A stretch of 64,000 nt of DNA from Planctomycetales bacterium (lineage in GTDB: Bacteria > Planctomycetota > Planctomycetia > Planctomycetales > Planctomycetaceae), in the NCBI GenBank assembly GCA_026400835.1, contig JAPLOA010000056.1, forward strand, positions 62,001 to 126,000, written 5' to 3'. Positions 62,321 to 64,000 of the stretch are shown here, piece by piece. Position 1 is the stretch's first letter, and the number at the start of each line of letters is the position of its first letter. Under the pieces are notes generated by a model that was not told the origin of the DNA, searched no databases, and worked only from the letters and a program-made list of their open reading frames with translations. A program made the translations under genes and the position numbers.

Positions 62321-63640
62321 CTAAAACGGCCACCCGTCAGCAAGGGCCTTGAGTTGTTTCTGAGTGTCTTCCCACGATGATTTTCGATTCACTGTTTGCT
62401 GCAGGAACTTTTTGGCTTCCGGCATAATCTGAACCGCTCGATCAACCTGCTTTGATGTCCCGGCCTTGTAGGCTCCGATCTGAATCAGATCTGCGATGTC
62501 GGCATGAGTCGCCAACAGGGATCGCAGCTTCTGAGCATTCTTCTGGTGTTCGTCAGAAGTGACTTCCCGGAAAACTCGACTGACACTCGGCAGCACATCG
62601 ACTGCCGGAAAATGTCCGGTCGCGGCAATCTTTCGACTCAGAATAATGTGGCCGTCCAGAATTCCGCGTGCTGCGTCCGTGATGGGTTCATCCATATCGT
62701 CGCCGTCAACCAACACGGTGATCAGCCCTGTGATGGCTCCTTTCGGACCGCAGCCAAGACGCTCCAGAACGCTGGCCAGCAAAGACTGCACCGACGGTGG
62801 ATAACCTCGAGATCCCGGTGGTTCTCCCAGCAGCAAACCCAGTTCTCGCTGAGCAATCGCGAGGCGAGTCAGACTGTCCAGGAAGAACAGGACATGGGCT
62901 CCCTGATCCCGAAATTCTTCTGCAATTGTCGCTGCGGTCAGAACAGCCTTGATTCGCATGAGTGGAGTCTGATCGGAAGTCGCCACAACGACGACAGAAC
63001 GAGCAAGACCTTCTTCGCCAAGGCAGTCTTCGATGAACGGCAGAACTTCGCGACCACGTTCGCCAACGAGGGCGATCACGTTCACATCAGCTTCTGCATT
63101 TTTGGCGATTTCTCCCAGCAGCGTACTCTTGCCAACACCGCTGCCCGCGAATAGCCCCACACGTTGACCTCGACCAATCGTCAGCAACCCATCAATCACG
63201 CGCTGGCCGGTGACTAACGGCTGAGTAATCCGGCTGCGTTGCATTGCGTCGGGAACAGTCGCCGTCTCCGGTCGCCAGCGGCGAACTCGCAACGGACCAC
63301 GATGATCAATTGGACGGCCTATGCCGTCGATGACTCGAGTCAACAAACCGGACCCGACGGGAACAGATCGACTGCGACCATGACCAATAATCTCCAGCCC
63401 CGGCTGCAAACCAGCGGTGCTGTCGAAACACATCAACTGCGATTCCGTAGTGTCAAATCCAACGACTTCCGCAATGACCTGTTCGCCCGTTGGGAGCCCA
63501 ACAGAACAGGACTCTCCGACGAACGCAGGCATATCGGCCCGCAACAATCCTCGAACACTACGCAGTTTCCCGACGTTCCGGAAAGCGCTGCAGTGTCCGG
63601 GAAGTTGAGCCATCTCCTCGACGTTCAACCTGAGAGTCAT
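62321..63640 (-). CDS. fliI: Flagellum-specific ATPase FliI
   Basis: A 439-aa ATPase of the F1-beta/FliI class with Walker A AGSGVGKST at 165-173, Walker B LFFLDSLTR, the type III signature GEPPGSRGYPPSVQSLL and DGHIILSRKIA. It powers and releases export substrates. ATG 63640 has GGAG 7 nt upstream and gives the normal family length; the longer frame to 63769 is not used. The start overlaps the end of fliH by 83 nt, an operon arrangement with probable translational coupling. Confidence 0.97.
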   Translation of the reverse strand: MTLRLNVEEMAQLPGHCSAFRNVGKLRSVRGLLRADMPAFVGESCSVGLPTGEQVIAEVVGFDTTESQLMCFDSTAGLQPGLEIIGHGRSRSVPVGSGLLTRVIDGIGRPIDHRGPLRVRRWRPETATVPDAMQRSRITQPLVTGQRVIDGLLTIGRGQRVGLFAGSGVGKSTLLGEIAKNAEADVNVIALVGERGREVLPFIEDCLGEEGLARSVVVVATSDQTPLMRIKAVLTAATIAEEFRDQGAHVLFFLDSLTRLAIAQRELGLLLGEPPGSRGYPPSVQSLLASVLERLGCGPKGAITGLITVLVDGDDMDEPITDAARGILDGHIILSRKIAATGHFPAVDVLPSVSRVFREVTSDEHQKNAQKLRSLLATHADIADLIQIGAYKAGTSKQVDRAVQIMPEAKKFLQQTVNRKSSWEDTQKQLKALADGWPF

Positions 63641-64000
63641 CCAGTTTCTCCATCCATGAGCGGCGGATATTCTCCAGCCGCGATTCCAAATCCGATAACA
63701 CAATCCGACGACCCGACTCCACGCGGCATGAACCACGCGAAAGCGCGGAATCATCGAAGCACGAAACATTCTCCAACATCCTGCGGCCAGCAGGATCGCG
63801 CATCAGGTTCCTCAACAATTCATGATCAGCCGGGTTCAACCTTACTCGCACAGGCTGGTCGATCTCCAGCTGATGCAGCGCTTTGCGAATCAGGTCGTCG
63901 ACCGCGAAATCTCCGCGATCGATCGCGACACCCGTTAGCCATGAAGTTGCTGCCGTTGCCAGTTCCACAGCAACTTCCTGCATCTCATGCAAAGACTGAC
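63558..64000 (-). CDS. fliH: Flagellar assembly protein FliH, C-terminal part
   Basis: The gene enters from beyond the right edge; about 147 codons are visible to the stop at 63558. The visible part has the FliH C-terminal pattern: helical AVELATAATSWLTGVAIDRGDFAVDDLIRKALHQLEIDQPVRVRLNPADHELL (in parts), i.e. the helix and beta-strand domain that binds FliI, and a late VESGRRIVLSDLESRLENIRRSW segment like the GGCxI/D pattern. No start is visible in the window. Overlap with fliI supports the assignment; the sequence alone is weak because FliH is poorly conserved. Confidence 0.8.
   Translation of the reverse strand, partial: QSLHEMQEVAVELATAATSWLTGVAIDRGDFAVDDLIRKALHQLEIDQPVRVRLNPADHELLRNLMRDPAGRRMLENVSCFDDSALSRGSCRVESGRRIVLSDLESRLENIRRSWMEKLDDSQVERRGDGSTSRTLQRFPERRETA

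Overview
The window looks like a chromosomal segment from a member of the Planctomycetes. The markers are a ceramidase-like protein fused to a PVC-type dehydrogenase and cytochrome c, a DUF1501 protein, a Sig-70_plancto1-type ECF sigma factor next to a WD40 Ser/Thr kinase, a giant ELWxxDGT/cadherin/Calx-beta protein with an LEPRxLL-like N-terminal motif and a dockerin-like end, a PEP-CTERM protein, a formaldehyde-activating-enzyme homologue, a DUF6807 (PmoA-like) protein, and a flagellar export cluster. No rRNA, tRNA, CRISPR array, intact IS or phage was seen. The genus cannot be fixed from this sequence.

Layout: 0.1-26 kb holds mostly unlinked housekeeping and secreted catabolic genes on both strands: ABC-F ATPase, NIPSNAP, orphan ABC ATPase, VWA protein, ceramidase/dehydrogenase fusion, MlrC peptidase, thioredoxin/YHS protein, a GH32/43-like protein, a pectate-lyase-like beta-helix, an EEP hydrolase, YgiQ radical SAM, HtrA protease and DUF1501. 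From 26.7 to 39.8 kb are a membrane protein, a solitary circularly permuted ATP-grasp protein, two large receptor-type Ser/Thr kinases, a DASS anion permease, and the sigma factor translationally overlapping the second kinase. From 40.1 to 51.4 kb the region looks damaged: a C-terminally truncated TIGR03032 gene, a 9.4-kb surface-protein gene split by one in-frame TAA, a PEP-CTERM gene, and an orphan C-terminal piece of a second DASS permease. From 51.6 to 55.8 kb are a secreted protein of unknown function, the Fae homologue and a DUF6807 protein. From 55.8 kb to the end, on the minus strand and probably entering from beyond the window, is the flagellar block fliH-fliI-fliJ-motE-fliQ-fliR-flhB, then motA and two small coupled single-pass membrane proteins.

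Intergenic DNA carries two dispersed palindromic families. One is a 143-144 bp MITE-like element (two copies) with 16-bp terminal inverted repeats and short flanking direct repeats. The other is a 77-84 bp REP/ERIC-like palindrome with the core CACAACCCGA-GCGTCAGCGAGGGA (at least five full copies and several halves). Several strong hairpin terminators mark gene ends.

Most interesting points: motA is followed by two ATGA-coupled, MotB-shaped proteins that appear to lack the channel aspartate; the relic DASS fragment differs from its in-window paralogue at 22 codons, all synonymous; the giant gene has a single nonsense codon in an otherwise intact frame; and the Fae homologue seems to lack the catalytic His. 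Functions are assigned from motif and family recognition by eye; no database search was run.
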